Below, piece by piece: positions 50,736 through 61,687 of a stretch of DNA of 64,000 nucleotides. Each line of letters starts with the position of its first letter. The stretch's first letter is position 1. The stretch spans positions 92,339,777-92,403,776 of the forward strand of contig NC_083338.1 of NCBI RefSeq assembly GCF_019175385.1, given 5' to 3'. This DNA comes from Lycium barbarum. Its lineage: Eukaryota; Streptophyta; Magnoliopsida; Solanales; Solanaceae. The notes beneath the pieces are model-generated. The model was not told where the DNA came from, did not search any database, and saw only the letters and a list, made by a program, of their open reading frames with translations. Position numbers and translations under genes: made by a program.

Positions 50736-52888
50736 TGATTAATATAGTAAATATGTGCACGAAAACGTACCCTGGCCCGGGACTCAGTTAAGGATATAGC
50801 GGTAAGCACGAGCAGAATAATAAGCAACCACATATATGCAATTCATCTTTTGAGACTCAATGGATAAGCAACTAACCAGCTTTAAAGTGTCAAGATAATA
50901 TTCATATTCAGTTCATTTTAAGTCTCATAACAAACTATTACAAGAAACGTTTCAGATTTCATGTACATGTATCACTTTAACATGGTGTAGCTTTTGAAAG
51001 TCAAGTATGCCTCTAGTTGTGCAATTCTTTAAGAGTAGGAACTTTCATACATTATTCATTAGTCATTCATATTGTAGGCTCGTGACAATAGCATTAAGGA
51101 AATATAGAATCATAAGTCATGCATGGAACTAGAGAGTAGAATTTACCCCAAGGTTCATATCATTTCATACTTACGTCTAGGACATGCCAAAAGAAAGAAG
51201 GAATAGGCTTTACATACCCTTAGCGTTTAGTTGTATTCTAACTCGTACTTGCTGCCCAAAAACACTTATCCTATATCAAGATATGAAGAACTACAATTAT
51301 TCTACAAGGGAATTCAATACGTATTTTGACGCTCACAATTCCTTTCTAACATTTAAACGACGTTTCGTTCGCATTCGAACCAACTAGCGTTACAAGCTAA
51401 CATTGCTAATCGTTCTTTCATATATTAATCAAAACTTGTTTAAAAATGACTTAGGGAGCTTGGGCAGTCCCTACACCATTCAAACTGTTTCATACACACG
51501 GCTAAACAACACACATAGCATTTCCATTCTCACTTAGCAATTTTCCAGTTTTAACTTGCAACAACAACAACACGTTTAATGACATTACTTTCATGATTCT
51601 TGGAACTGTTTTAACCTCGTTTTCATTCCTACAACAGCCCACCATCATTTCAGTTTCAACTTGAATCAATGCACTTTATTTTCACTAAACGTTTTCAACA
51701 AGAATCAACATTCAACACACACAAATTCACTTCTAACATCAAAACTGTCCACGGTTTTGGACTGCCTATACACTTCAACATAATTCATTTCTTTAACACC
51801 TCAATTCACATATTCAACATGCATACAATACACCACAATGTCCATAACAACAACAATCCAAATGTGACACAAAACAGTCCCTAAATCTCCCCTAAAACAG
51901 TCCCTTTTTCACGGCTACAACCCCCTTCCCACGATTTCATGATTTTTATCCGTTTATCCAACTACAATACATTCAATCCATTCCCAATACATGTTCAAGA
52001 AGATAAAGCATGAATTCATTAGAACCTTCAACATACGGCTCATTTTCAATTCAAGAAAAACAGCCCAATATCCAACATGCAACATCACAACCAACTTCTA
52101 CAATCTTTGTTCATTTACCTATGTTGGTACATATTCAAATCATCAACAATACATGCAAAATGAAATCAATCATGACTTCACCTCACTCACGGATCACTCT
52201 CTACTTCAACTACAACAACAATCCAACAACAACATGCATGAACTATACATCCAAATCATCATACAACACAAGAACAATAAGCATTCTTACCTTTCAATCT
52301 TGTTCTTCACCTTGGCCGAAACTTCAACTCTATTGAGGTGCTACACTTCCTTGTTTCTTTTCAACGACTACTACCTATTCTTGTACACTAAATGAGGAGT
52401 TGATTTGAGGAAGAAAGCTGATGTTTTTTTTTTTTGGATTGAACTCACCTCACCACTCTCGGCTAGCTCTAGCCGAGAGCTTCTCTTTCTCTCACTATGT
52501 ATTTCCAACTTGTAAGTGTTGAAATGAGTTGTGGAATGTTGAGTGAATCAGATTTTTCACATTATGTATTCACTCCATATTTTGGCCATGTGTACTACAC
52601 TAACTTGGGTCAAGAAGCTTTGACCACTCCATTATTCTACACGGCCAAACATGGCTTTAAATAATGGGCTGATTTTTTTTGTTCCCAATCCCACTTATTA
52701 ATCTAACCATGGTTAATTTAATCCCCATTTTCCATTAATACTTTCATGCCAACGAAATTGTAGGTGAATTGTGACTCGAAACGAAACCGGAAGTTAAAAT
52801 CTCTACTTCGTATCTTAAGATAGTATTGTATTTAACTTGTCGCGTTTATTTTAAAACGTCCCAATGTATGAAAATATGGGATATAACA

Positions 52889-52924
52889 TCCTCCCCCCCT
52901 TTAGAACATTCGTCCTCGAATGTC
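52889..52924 (-). promoter_or_regulatory. Element J polypurine tract and hairpin
   Basis: AAAGGGGGGGAGGA on the minus strand at the LTR edge, and the CATTCG/CGAATG inverted repeat (52905-52924, one outer base changed). Confidence 0.9.
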
Positions 52925-53009
52925 GATTTTATCCCGTTGGATTCTATAAGAGTTTTGGGGAGGGTTTTCCTTATTGCTAACATATAAATTGAGCAGACAA
53001 TTAACACAA

Positions 53010-54374
53010 TCAAGCAAGGGAGTTTAAATTACCTGTAGATGTGGAAAACAAGTGAGGATATTTCTTTTTCATCTCCTCCTCAGCCTCCCAAGTCATCTCC
53101 TCCCTATTATTGTTCCGCCACAACACTTTAACCGACGCCACATCTTTTGTTCGTAACCTCCTGATTTGTCGATCAAGTATGGCAATAGGTTGTTCTTCGT
53201 ATGATAGCTCCTCAGTTACCTGAATATCATCTGTAGGGAACACCCTGGAAGGATCGCCTATATACTTCCGAAGCATTGACACATGGAAGACCGGATGTAC
53301 TGCTTCTAAATCTGCTGGTAGATCTAACTCGTAGGCAACTTGGCCTACCTTACGGATAACCTGGTAAGGTCCAATGTATCTCGGGCTCAACTTCCCTTTC
53401 TTGCCGAATCTCATAACACCCTTCATGGGTGACACTTTCAACAACACCCAATCGCCAACCTGAAATTCCAAGTGTCGACGTCGATTATCTGCATATGCCT
53501 TCTGCCGACTCTGAGCTGTCAGTAATCTTTCCTGAATAAGTTTCACCTTATCAACAGCCTGCTGAACCATATCTGGTCCTATCAGCTTAGTCTCGTCAAC
53601 ATCAAACCAGCCTATAGGGGATCTGCATTTCCTTCCATACATGGCTTCGTACGGTGCCATCTGAATGCTAGAGTGGTAACTGTTATTATAAGAAAACTCG
53701 ATAAGTGGCAAGTGATCATCCCAGCTGCCCCTAAAATCAATGACACAGGCCCGTAACATATCCTGTAGCGTCTGGATGGTACGCTCGGCCTGCCCGTCAG
53801 TCTGAGGATGAAATGCGGTGCTGAGACTCACCTGCGTCCCCAATCCCTCCTGGAAGGATCTCCAGAAGTTAGCTATAAACTGGGCCCCTCTATCCGAGAT
53901 AATCGCTGTGGGAACTCCATGAAGTCTTACTATCTCCTTAAGATACAATCGGGCATAATCCTCAGCTGAGTACGTAGTCCTGACTGGAAGAAAGTGGGCT
54001 GATTTTGTCAATCTATCAATAATAACCCAGATAGAGTCATACTTCCGCGGGGTGCGAGGGAAACCTGTGACGAAATCCATATTAATTACCTCTCATTTCC
54101 AGGTTTGAATTTCTATCTCGTGCAATAGCCCTCCAGGTTTCTGGTGCTCTATCTTGACCTGCTGGCAATTCGGACACTGAGCCACGAATTCTGCTATGTC
54201 CTTTTTCATACCATCCCACCAGTACAAACACCTAAGATCATGATACATTTTTGTCGATCCCGGGTGAATAGAATAACGAGCACAGTGTGCTTCCCCCATT
54301 ACCTGCTGCCGTAACCCTGCAACCTCAGGTACACATAATCTATCTCTGTATCGTAGTACTCCATCGGCGGACAT
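53010..54374 (-). pseudogene. pol (INT-CHD): Element J integrase with chromodomain
   Basis: One frame with a single TGA near 54090 where Trp of TWKWEV is expected. HHCC domain EAHCARYSIHPG ... CPNCQQ; catalytic core [36 protein letters not shown]-type module [19 protein letters not shown]; chromodomain [32 protein letters not shown]. Apart from that stop it is the best preserved integrase in the window. Confidence 0.93.
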
Positions 54375-54395
54375 CTTAAATGGGGTCTCCTCCTT

Positions 54396-55796
54396 CTAAA
54401 GTGTTGTATCTCTATAATGTACCAGAACAGGGTCCTCATATTGACGCTTCTTTACCTCTTCTACAATAGAGGACTCAGCAACACCTCGCACCAAAACGCT
54501 ACCATTATCAGAATCAGCCAAATGAACTCCAAGACTAGCTAGCTGGTGAATCTCACGGACTACCTCTTTCCTTCGTGGCTGTATGCCTGCCAAACTAGCC
54601 ATAGATTTACGGCTGAGTGCATCTGCTACAACATTAGCCTTCCCTGGGTGATATAGAATATCGACATCATAATCTTTCAGCAACTCCAGCCATCTCCTTT
54701 GCCGCAAATTCAGCTCCTTCTGCTTAAAGATATACTGGAGACTTTTATGATCTGTATAAATGTCAGCATGCACGCCATATAGGTAATGTCTCCATATCTT
54801 CAAAGCATGTATCACCGCTGCCAACTCCAGGTCATGTGTAGGATAATTTCTTTCATGCTTCCTGAGCTGTCGGGAGGCATAGGCTATAACTTTGTCGTGC
54901 TGCATCAACACGCAACCCAACCCAACACCGGAAGCATCACAATAAACAACATAGCCATCTGGCCCTTCAGGAAGAGTTAGGACTGGAGCTGTAGTCAACT
55001 TATCTTTCAATAATTGGAAACTCCGTTCACAAGCATCGGTCCACTGGAATTTAGCTGCTTTCTGTGTTAGCCTTGTCAAAGGCGCTGAAATAGAAGCAAA
55101 CTTTTCTACAAATCTCCTGTAATACCCTGCCAGCCCTAGAAAGCTACGTACCTCAGTAGGCGTCGTCAGTCTAGGCCAAGTTTTGACGGCCTCAATTTTT
55201 TGCGAGTCTACCCGAATACCATCTGCTCCAACAATATGCCCCAGAAATGCTACCGAAGTCAACCAGAATTCACATTTAGAAAACTTAGCATATAATTTCT
55301 GGTGCTGGAGTATCCTGAGTACCGTCCTCATGTGATCTGCATGCTCTTCCTCCGATCGTGAATAGACCAGAATATCATCAATGAATACAATCACAAACAA
55401 GTCAAGGAATGGCTTAAACACCCTGTTCATCAAGTCCATAAATACTGCTGGAGCATTGGTCAGCCCAAAGGACATCACTTTAAACTCGTAATGCCCGTAT
55501 CGGGTCCTGAATGCAGTCTTCGGAATATCTGCTTCCCTTACCCGCAGCGACCCATCCTTCTTTCGTACAAATAACACTGGTGCTCCCCAAGGTGATGTAC
55601 TGGGCCTAATGAAGCCCTTCTCTAGTAAATCTCTCAGTTGCTCCTTCAATTCTTTCAATTCTGCGGGTGCCATTCTGTAAGGAGGAATAGATATGGGCCG
55701 AGTGTCTGGCAATACATCTATAGTGAACTCTATCTCACGTTCAGGAGGAAGGCCTGGAAGTTCATCTGGGAATACACCTGGAAATTCATTAACCAC
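54396..55796 (-). pseudogene. pol (RT-RH): Element J RT (motif A deleted) and RNase H
   Basis: A 466-codon open frame in phase with INT, ended by TAG at a Gln position. It opens in the PR-RT linker ([21 protein letters not shown]) and reaches [12 protein letters not shown], then jumps to [11 protein letters not shown]: relative to C, 144 nt (48 codons) are missing, including the CIDYRQLNK block and motif [11 protein letters not shown] with a catalytic Asp. CGCA occurs at both deletion edges in C. The FIDDILVYS pair is intact, followed by complete connection and RNase H. Loss of motif A should abolish polymerase activity while the frame stays open. Confidence 0.93.
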
Positions 55797-55985
55797 TGGG
55801 ACTGACTGGAGAGTCGGTACTTCTGCTTTCTAGTCATGCACACGAACCAGATGGTAAATATAGCCCTTCCTAACCATTTTCCTTGCCTTGAGGTATGAAA
55901 TAAACTTACCTCTCGGCGATGCTGTATTCCCCCTCCATTCTATAATTGGTTCCCCTGGGAACTGAAATCGAACCACTTTGCCTTT
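55797..55985 (-). pseudogene. pro: Element J protease C-terminal remnant
   Basis: Encodes the FQFPGEP, YLKARKM and YHLVRVHD segments that follow the protease domain in A and C, with a TAG after HD. The catalytic D-P-G region and all gag are missing; homology ends abruptly near 55985. Confidence 0.85.
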
Positions 55986-56991
55986 ATACCTTAGTCACAT
56001 AAATCACGTCATATTCTTTAGTCGCCTCCTCACTAGGCTTTACTCATTTCTATCACAGCACTTGTTATATTCACGTAATATCTTATCCGTAACCAATCCT
56101 ATAGTGTAACACTTCTTGGCCTTATTCACGACTCTTACTATAGTTTAATTACACCCGGTGGAGTAGGCGTACTTAACCTTTGGTCAATCTTACCCATAAT
56201 ATCTCACAAGCTGTCCTATCAATACATTCGTGTTTGTCATAATTCTTCCTCCCTTACACTCTTGTCTCAATCATCCTATTTCTTCTTTTAACTATAAATT
56301 CGTCGTAATTTACCCCTGCTTATCAGTTCCGTCGATACCTCAATATAACATTTTATTAAGATTTTGTCGGCCCCTTCTAAATCATCCCTTAGTATCACAA
56401 ACCCTTCCAAATTATCCTAGCATTTCTTTTTACCATACTGATACCGACCTCATAATTACTATTACCATCAATTCATCGGTTAATCTTCATCTCTCAAAGT
56501 CAGACGCACTTGCGACTTATTCAAACCTTATCGTCACTGTTGGCGCGACTTTCCAAAAATATTACGAACTTATACGTCATTTCCTTGTTATTTCTCAGAA
56601 AATTTTGGCAGAGTTTCCTCTGTATTTCTTACTATCCCAAAACCTGCACGCAGGAAATACCAACAACGCCTCACAGGGCCAACATACACACATATATATT
56701 ATATCGTATCGTAGCCGCACAGGGCTTCCTATATCAGTCACAAGATGAAAATGACGAGCTTGCCTCGTGTATCCAACCCAAACTGTACCTGTTGCTATTT
56801 CCTGTTTATTTTTCCTTTCAATTTTTAACTGTAGGGTTCAAACATACCTGCAGCATTCATACTATGTCTAACATATATTCCGCTTACAGTTACTGATGCT
56901 TTTGATTTCCGCTTGCCGCTATTAGGTAACAATCTATAACAATTACACATACATAGGAAATTTCGATAAGATCTCATATACCTGTAGCCGA
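55986..56991 (-). other. Element J unassigned internal sequence
   Basis: About 1 kb with no recognisable gag or PR and no good minus-strand frame. Plus-strand frames of 172 and 128 codons (56230-56896) overlap each other and lack familiar motifs; I treat them as chance. The segment 56601-56693 is clearly similar to the cassette in LTR D (25790-25885) and to the 3' UTRs of B, F and H, so it is retrotransposon-derived and out of place. Confidence 0.55.
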
Positions 56992-57402
56992 TCAGTCTCT
57001 AGTGTGACCCGGTGATCTACAAAGTGAAGTGTGCTCTTCGTCATCGTCTGCCCGCCATCTACTCGTCTGACCTTCATCGTCTTCTTCATCCGAATCCGGA
57101 AAATGCAGATAATAGGGCAACTCCTGGTTTACCGATGACCAGGACAGGGGGCTGGAATAATCTGTAACACTTACCGGGGTAGCCGGTCTGACGTTGTGCC
57201 CTGCCATAGGAGCAACTGGTATGGGTTCAGGGACCGCCACCCTGGATATCAAAAACTCTGGAGGAATTGTCGCTGGGTCCTCCGAGGGGTCAGTCTCGAT
57301 AGAATAACTGAGGCTCCTCCTGCTCGGTTTTGGAGCCTGGGGTCCCGGACTTACCCTAGGGGCCTTCTTAGCACCCCCGCTATCTGAAGCTGGCCTCTTC
57401 AT
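56992..57402 (-). CDS. Element J leader ORF, unknown protein replacing gag
   Basis: 136 codons from an ATG at 57402, about 200 nt below the primer site, exactly where gag starts in C and D. Not recognised. Basic, Pro/Ser-rich N-terminal third (KRPASDSGGAKKAPRV, then PKPSRR); middle with PEFLISRVAVPEPIPVAP; acidic C-terminal part (FPDSDEEDDE, DDDEEH) with two short basic patches. No zinc knuckle, capsid motif, membrane segment or signal peptide. Composition (many Pro, Ser, Asp/Glu) suggests a disordered nuclear-type protein, or a decayed gag end out of frame. It has no stop in 136 codons although its flanks are full of stops, which hints at coding, but one copy cannot prove it. Confidence 0.5.
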   Translation of the reverse strand: MKRPASDSGGAKKAPRVSPGPQAPKPSRRSLSYSIETDPSEDPATIPPEFLISRVAVPEPIPVAPMAGHNVRPATPVSVTDYSSPLSWSSVNQELPYYLHFPDSDEEDDEGQTSRWRADDDEEHTSLCRSPGHTRD

Positions 57403-57604
57403 CTCTCGCAATTCTGCACCTACCTACAGGAAATACGTCAGAAACCAATTTTTCCTAAGTCCAGGCTCTATCGCACGATCTAAGACAGAAGGAAAGATGA
57501 CATCCTAAATGTCCTGTAGCTTCCTGTTTATAAATGTGGTGCATAACACATCGATAAACAAGACTCTACTCGACACGGTCTGTAGACACTCCGAGGATTA
57601 AACC

Positions 57605-57616
57605 GCTCTGATACCA
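57605..57616 (-). promoter_or_regulatory. Element J primer binding site (tRNA iMet)
   Basis: Perfect TGGTATCAGAGC, 4 nt from the LTR. The leader 57403-57604 matches those of C and D. Confidence 0.95.
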
Positions 57617-57620
57617 CTTC

Positions 57621-58598
57621 TGTCATGACCCAACCCCGTAGGCCGTGACTAGTGCCCGAGTTGGACACTCATATTATCTGTTAACTGTAGTCATTTGCAA
57701 TTAGCATGTCATGATCTCATTTGTACATGAAACGGGTAGGACGTTATTTTAAAGCTGTCAAGTTTTGTATGTCTTAGACACCAGTCTCCTGAGGAGTTGC
57801 ACTTTTTAAACAACAGCATTTACATATATATATATATATATTCCTACGCAAGCCGACAAGGCTGCCACGATATACAAAATAATAAACATACATATATATG
57901 CAAGCCGATAAGGCTGCCATTACGAATGGGTACGCCCCAAACATAAGTCATAAACATAAAACGCATCAACAACTACAAACAGACCCACACCGATGTCCAC
58001 AGACCTCTAAGAGTAATGACCGTATCATATGGCGGGACAGGGCCCCGCCGTACCCAAACAAACACATATGAATACAACATAAGGGAGTTATACCACAAAC
58101 TAGGCTCCGGAACAAGGGAGCAGTCCAAAATAGCTGAATAGGTATCCTAAGCTGGCGGATCTCCGAAACAAGCGTCTGTACCTGCGGGCATGAACGCAGC
58201 CCCCTGAAGAAAGGGGGTCAGTACGGAATATGTACTGAGCATATAAAGCTTGAAACATAGTAATAGACTTATATTGAGACAAGGTATATAGGACTCAGTG
58301 CAACAACCAGAATTTCTTAAAAACTTGCCTTTGAACACATTTCATCTGTATCATTCTCATATCAGTGTTATTATAGAGTTTTGTAATCAAAGCTGCATAA
58401 TCATTCCGTATATAACATATATAACGTGTCCCGGCCCTTTAATGAGGGACTCGGTAATTAAAATCATAGCACCATAAACATAAACATATACGTGTCCCGG
58501 CCCTTTAATGAGGGACTCGGTAATAAGGAATATATGCCCTCCTGGCCACCGTTTCCATGTCATCATATCATTACATCACCATATCATCATGTCATCAT

Positions 58599-58635
<37 letters not shown>

Positions 58636-60814
58636 CGTGTCCCGGCCCTCTAGTGAGGGACTCGGTGATTAATATAGTAAATATGCACACGAAAACGTAC
58701 CCTGGCCCGGGACTTAGTGAAGGATATAGCGGTAAGCACGAGCAGAATAATAAGCAACCACATATATGCAATTCATCTTTTGAGACTCAATGGATAAGCA
58801 ACTAACCAGCTCTAAAGTGTCAAGATAATATTCATATTCAGTTCATTTTAAGTCTCATAACAAACTATTACAAGAAACGTTTCAGATTTCATGTACATGT
58901 ATCACTTTAACATGGTGTAGCTTTTGAAAGTCAAGTATGCCTCTAGTTGTGCAATTCTTTAAGAGTAGGAACTTTCATACATTATTCATTAGTCATTCAT
59001 ATTGTAGGCTCGTGACAATAGCATTAAGGAAATATAGAATCATAAGTCATGCATGGAACTAGAGAGTAGAATTTACCCCAAGGTTCATATCATTTCATAC
59101 TTACGTCTAGGACATGCCAAAAGAAAGAAGGAATAGGCTTTACATACCCTTAGCGTTTAGTTGTATTCTAACTCGTACTTGCTGCCCAAAAACACTTATC
59201 CTATATCAAGATATGAAGAACTACAATTATTCTACAAGGGAATTCAATACGTATTTTGACGCTCACAATTCCTTTCTAACATTTAAACGACGTTTCGTTC
59301 GCATTCGAACCAACTAGCGTTACAAGCTAACATTGCTAATCGTTCTTTCATATATTAATCAAAACTTGTTTAAACATGACTTAGGGAGCTTGGGCAGTCC
59401 CTACACCATTCAAACTGTTTCATACACACGGCTAAACAACACACATAGCATTTCCATTCTCACTTAGCAATTTTCCAGTTTTAACTTGCAACAACAACAA
59501 CACGTTTAATGACATTACTTTCATGATTCTTGGAACTGTTTTAACCTCGTTTTCATTCCTACAACAGCCCACCATCATTTCAGTTTCAACTTGAATCAAT
59601 GCACTTTATTTTCACTGAACGTTTTCAACAAGAATCAACATTCAACACACACAAATTCACTTCTAACATCAAAACTGTCCACGGTTTTGGACTGCCTATA
59701 CACTTCAACATAATTCATTTCTTTAACACCTCAATTCACATATTCAACATGCATACAATACACCACAATTTCCATAACAACAACAATCCAAATGTGACAC
59801 AAAACAGTCCCTAAATCTCCCCTAAAACAGTCCCTTTTTCACGGCTACAACCCCCTTCCCACGATTTCATGATTTTTATCCGTTTATCCAACTACAATAC
59901 ATTCAATCCATTCCCAATACATGTTCAAGAAGATAAAGCATGACTTCATTAGAACCTTCAACACACGGCTCATTTTCAATTCAAGAAAAACAGCCCAATA
60001 TCCAACATGCAACATCACAACCAACTTCTACAATCTTTGTTCATTTACCTATGTTGGTACATATTCAAATCATCAACAATACATGCAAAATGAAATCAAT
60101 CATGACTTCACCTCACTCACAGATCACTCTCTACTTCAACTACAACAACAATCCAACAACAACATGCATGAACTATACATCCAAATCATCATACAACACA
60201 AGAACAATAAGCATTCTTACCTTTTAATCTTGTTCTTCACCTTGGCCGAAACTTCAACTCTATTGAGGTGCTACACTTCCTTGTTTCTTTTCAACAACTA
60301 CTACCTATTCTTGTACACTAAATGAGGAGTTGATTTGAGGAAGAAAGCTGATTTTTTTTTTGGATTGAACTCACCTCACCACTCTCGGCTAGCTCTAGCC
60401 GAGAGCTTCTCTTTCTCTCACTATGTATTTCCAACTTGTAAGTGTTGAAATGAGTTGTGGAATGTGGAGTGAATCAGATTTTTCACATTATGTATTCACT
60501 CCATATTTTGGCCATGTGTACTACACTAACTTGGGTCAAGAATCTTTGACCACTCCATTATTCTACACGGCCAAACATGGCTTTAAATAATGGGCTGATT
60601 TTTTTTGTTCCCAATCCCACTTATTAATCTAACCATGGTTAATTTAATCCCCATTTTCCATTAATACTTTCATGCCAACGAAATTGTAGGTGAATTGTGA
60701 CTCGAAACGAAACCGGAAGTTAAAATCTCTACTTCGTATCTTAAGATAGTCTTGTATTTAACTTGTCGCGTTTATTTTAAAACGTCCCAATGTATGAAAA
60801 TATGGGATATAACA
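57621..60814 (-). repeat. Element J 5' LTR
   Basis: 3.19 kb, from TGTTATATCCCATATTTTC (60814) to the TGTCATGACC end at 57621, which has one substitution in the conserved terminus. Hairpin module 58182-58238. Very few differences from the left copy outside the tandem repeat and AT run. Confidence 0.95.
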
Positions 60815-60819
60815 TAAAT

Positions 60820-61592
60820 GGCCGGGCATGTCACCGCTAAGGCGGGCTGCTATGATTCCACCGCACCTAGAAGGCCGTACACGATCACAACTAGTTGGCG
60901 GCATATGATGGTTACCTGGATGCGGGTTAACGATGATGATGATGATGTGATGATATATGTGCTATGATGATACATGTTCCATGATTATATAAATATACGA
61001 TATATGTATGAAATGTACTCATCTATAGAACTCATGCAGGTTATATCCTTCTCCTACGGTTGATGATTCTTCTACTATGCTTATTTCATTCATGTCTTCC
61101 ATACTCAGTACAATATTCATACTGACGTTTGTTTTTTTTAGACGCTGTGTTCATGCCCACTGGTAGACAGGGAGGTGAGCTTGATCCAGACTCGTAGGAG
61201 CTGTCAGCTGACTTGAGAGAACTCCATTGTTCCGGAGGTGCTAGTTGGTTCATTCTTTTGTGTATATATATGTGTATGTATTTTGGGCACGACGGGGTCT
61301 TGTCCCGTCTATATGTCTAGTACTCAAGTAGAGGCTCGTAGATACGCATGTGTGGGTAGTATGGTCTCACGATGCTATGATTGTATATATATATATACAT
61401 ATATTATTATTTTGTTAGCCGAAAGGCTTATGTATATAGAAGTATTTATGTTCTCAAATGACAAATGATTTTCTTATGATTTGAGTATGAATTTGATAAA
61501 AGAACGTTTAATGAGTATGATGAGTAGTAGAACGAGTGGTGCTCGGTGGTTAGCTCCGGGTACCCGTCACGGCCCCTAGCCGGGTCGTGACA
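60820..61592 (+). repeat. Element I solo LTR, second part
   Basis: Resumes GGCCGGGCATGTCACC after the J TSD. Contains the hairpin module (61105-61164), the GACGGG/CCCGTC hairpin (61291-61309) and an AGCC-GAAA-GGCT mini-hairpin near 61419. Ends GCCGGGTCGTGACA. Confidence 0.94.
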
Positions 61593-61597
61593 GGTAG

Positions 61598-61687
61598 TGC
61601 CTTATTACAGGGGAAACTCTGGCGAAATGTTAATAGAACCCCCGAGATCTTAACATTCGAGGACGAATGTTCTTATGGGGGGAAGAA
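61598..61687 (+). promoter_or_regulatory. Element H 3' UTR end, hairpin and polypurine tract
   Basis: Continues the H 3' UTR after the second GGTAG: the CAGGGGAAACTCTGGCGAAA cassette end, the AACATTCG/CGAATGTT inverted repeat (61652-61671) and ATGGGGGGAAGAA up to the LTR. Confidence 0.9.

Larger units (their letters stand above)
49603..52888 (-). repeat. Element J 3' LTR
   Basis: 3.29 kb. AGCC/GGCT mini-hairpin near 49845 with a decayed second one near 49890, GGCGGG/CCCGCC hairpin (50019-50037), hairpin module (50169-50225) and a four-copy tandem repeat (50415-50735). Frames at 50480-50791, 51184-51387 and 51991-52395 recur in the right LTR and are not genes. Confidence 0.95.
49603..60814 (-). 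mobile_element. Element J: group 2 element with foreign ORF replacing gag
   Basis: TSD TAAAT at 49598-49602 and 60815-60819; 11.2 kb; LTRs 49603-52888 and 57621-60814, very similar by eye. The internal region (4.73 kb) has in element order: primer site, leader, a 136-codon ORF unrelated to gag, ~1 kb unassigned, the C-terminal part of PR, RT with a 48-codon in-frame deletion, RH, INT and chromodomain. It lacks gag and the protease active site and cannot polymerise DNA, so it must have moved in trans unless damaged afterwards. Confidence 0.94.

Noticed and set aside
51184..52395. Repeated frames within J LTRs (also at 59114-60325)
   Set aside because: They occur in both LTRs because the LTRs are duplicates, with low-complexity Asn/His/Thr composition typical of AT-rich non-coding DNA.
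56230..56896. Two plus-strand frames of 172 and 128 codons in J
   Set aside because: They overlap in different frames, run antisense to J, have no recognisable domain and cover a segment homologous to retrotransposon 3' UTR/LTR sequence.
47751..61592. I and J together as one large element with terminal LTR sequences
   Set aside because: J has its own TSD (TAAAT) and LTR pair, and the two outer pieces join into one continuous LTR, so I is a solo LTR interrupted by J.
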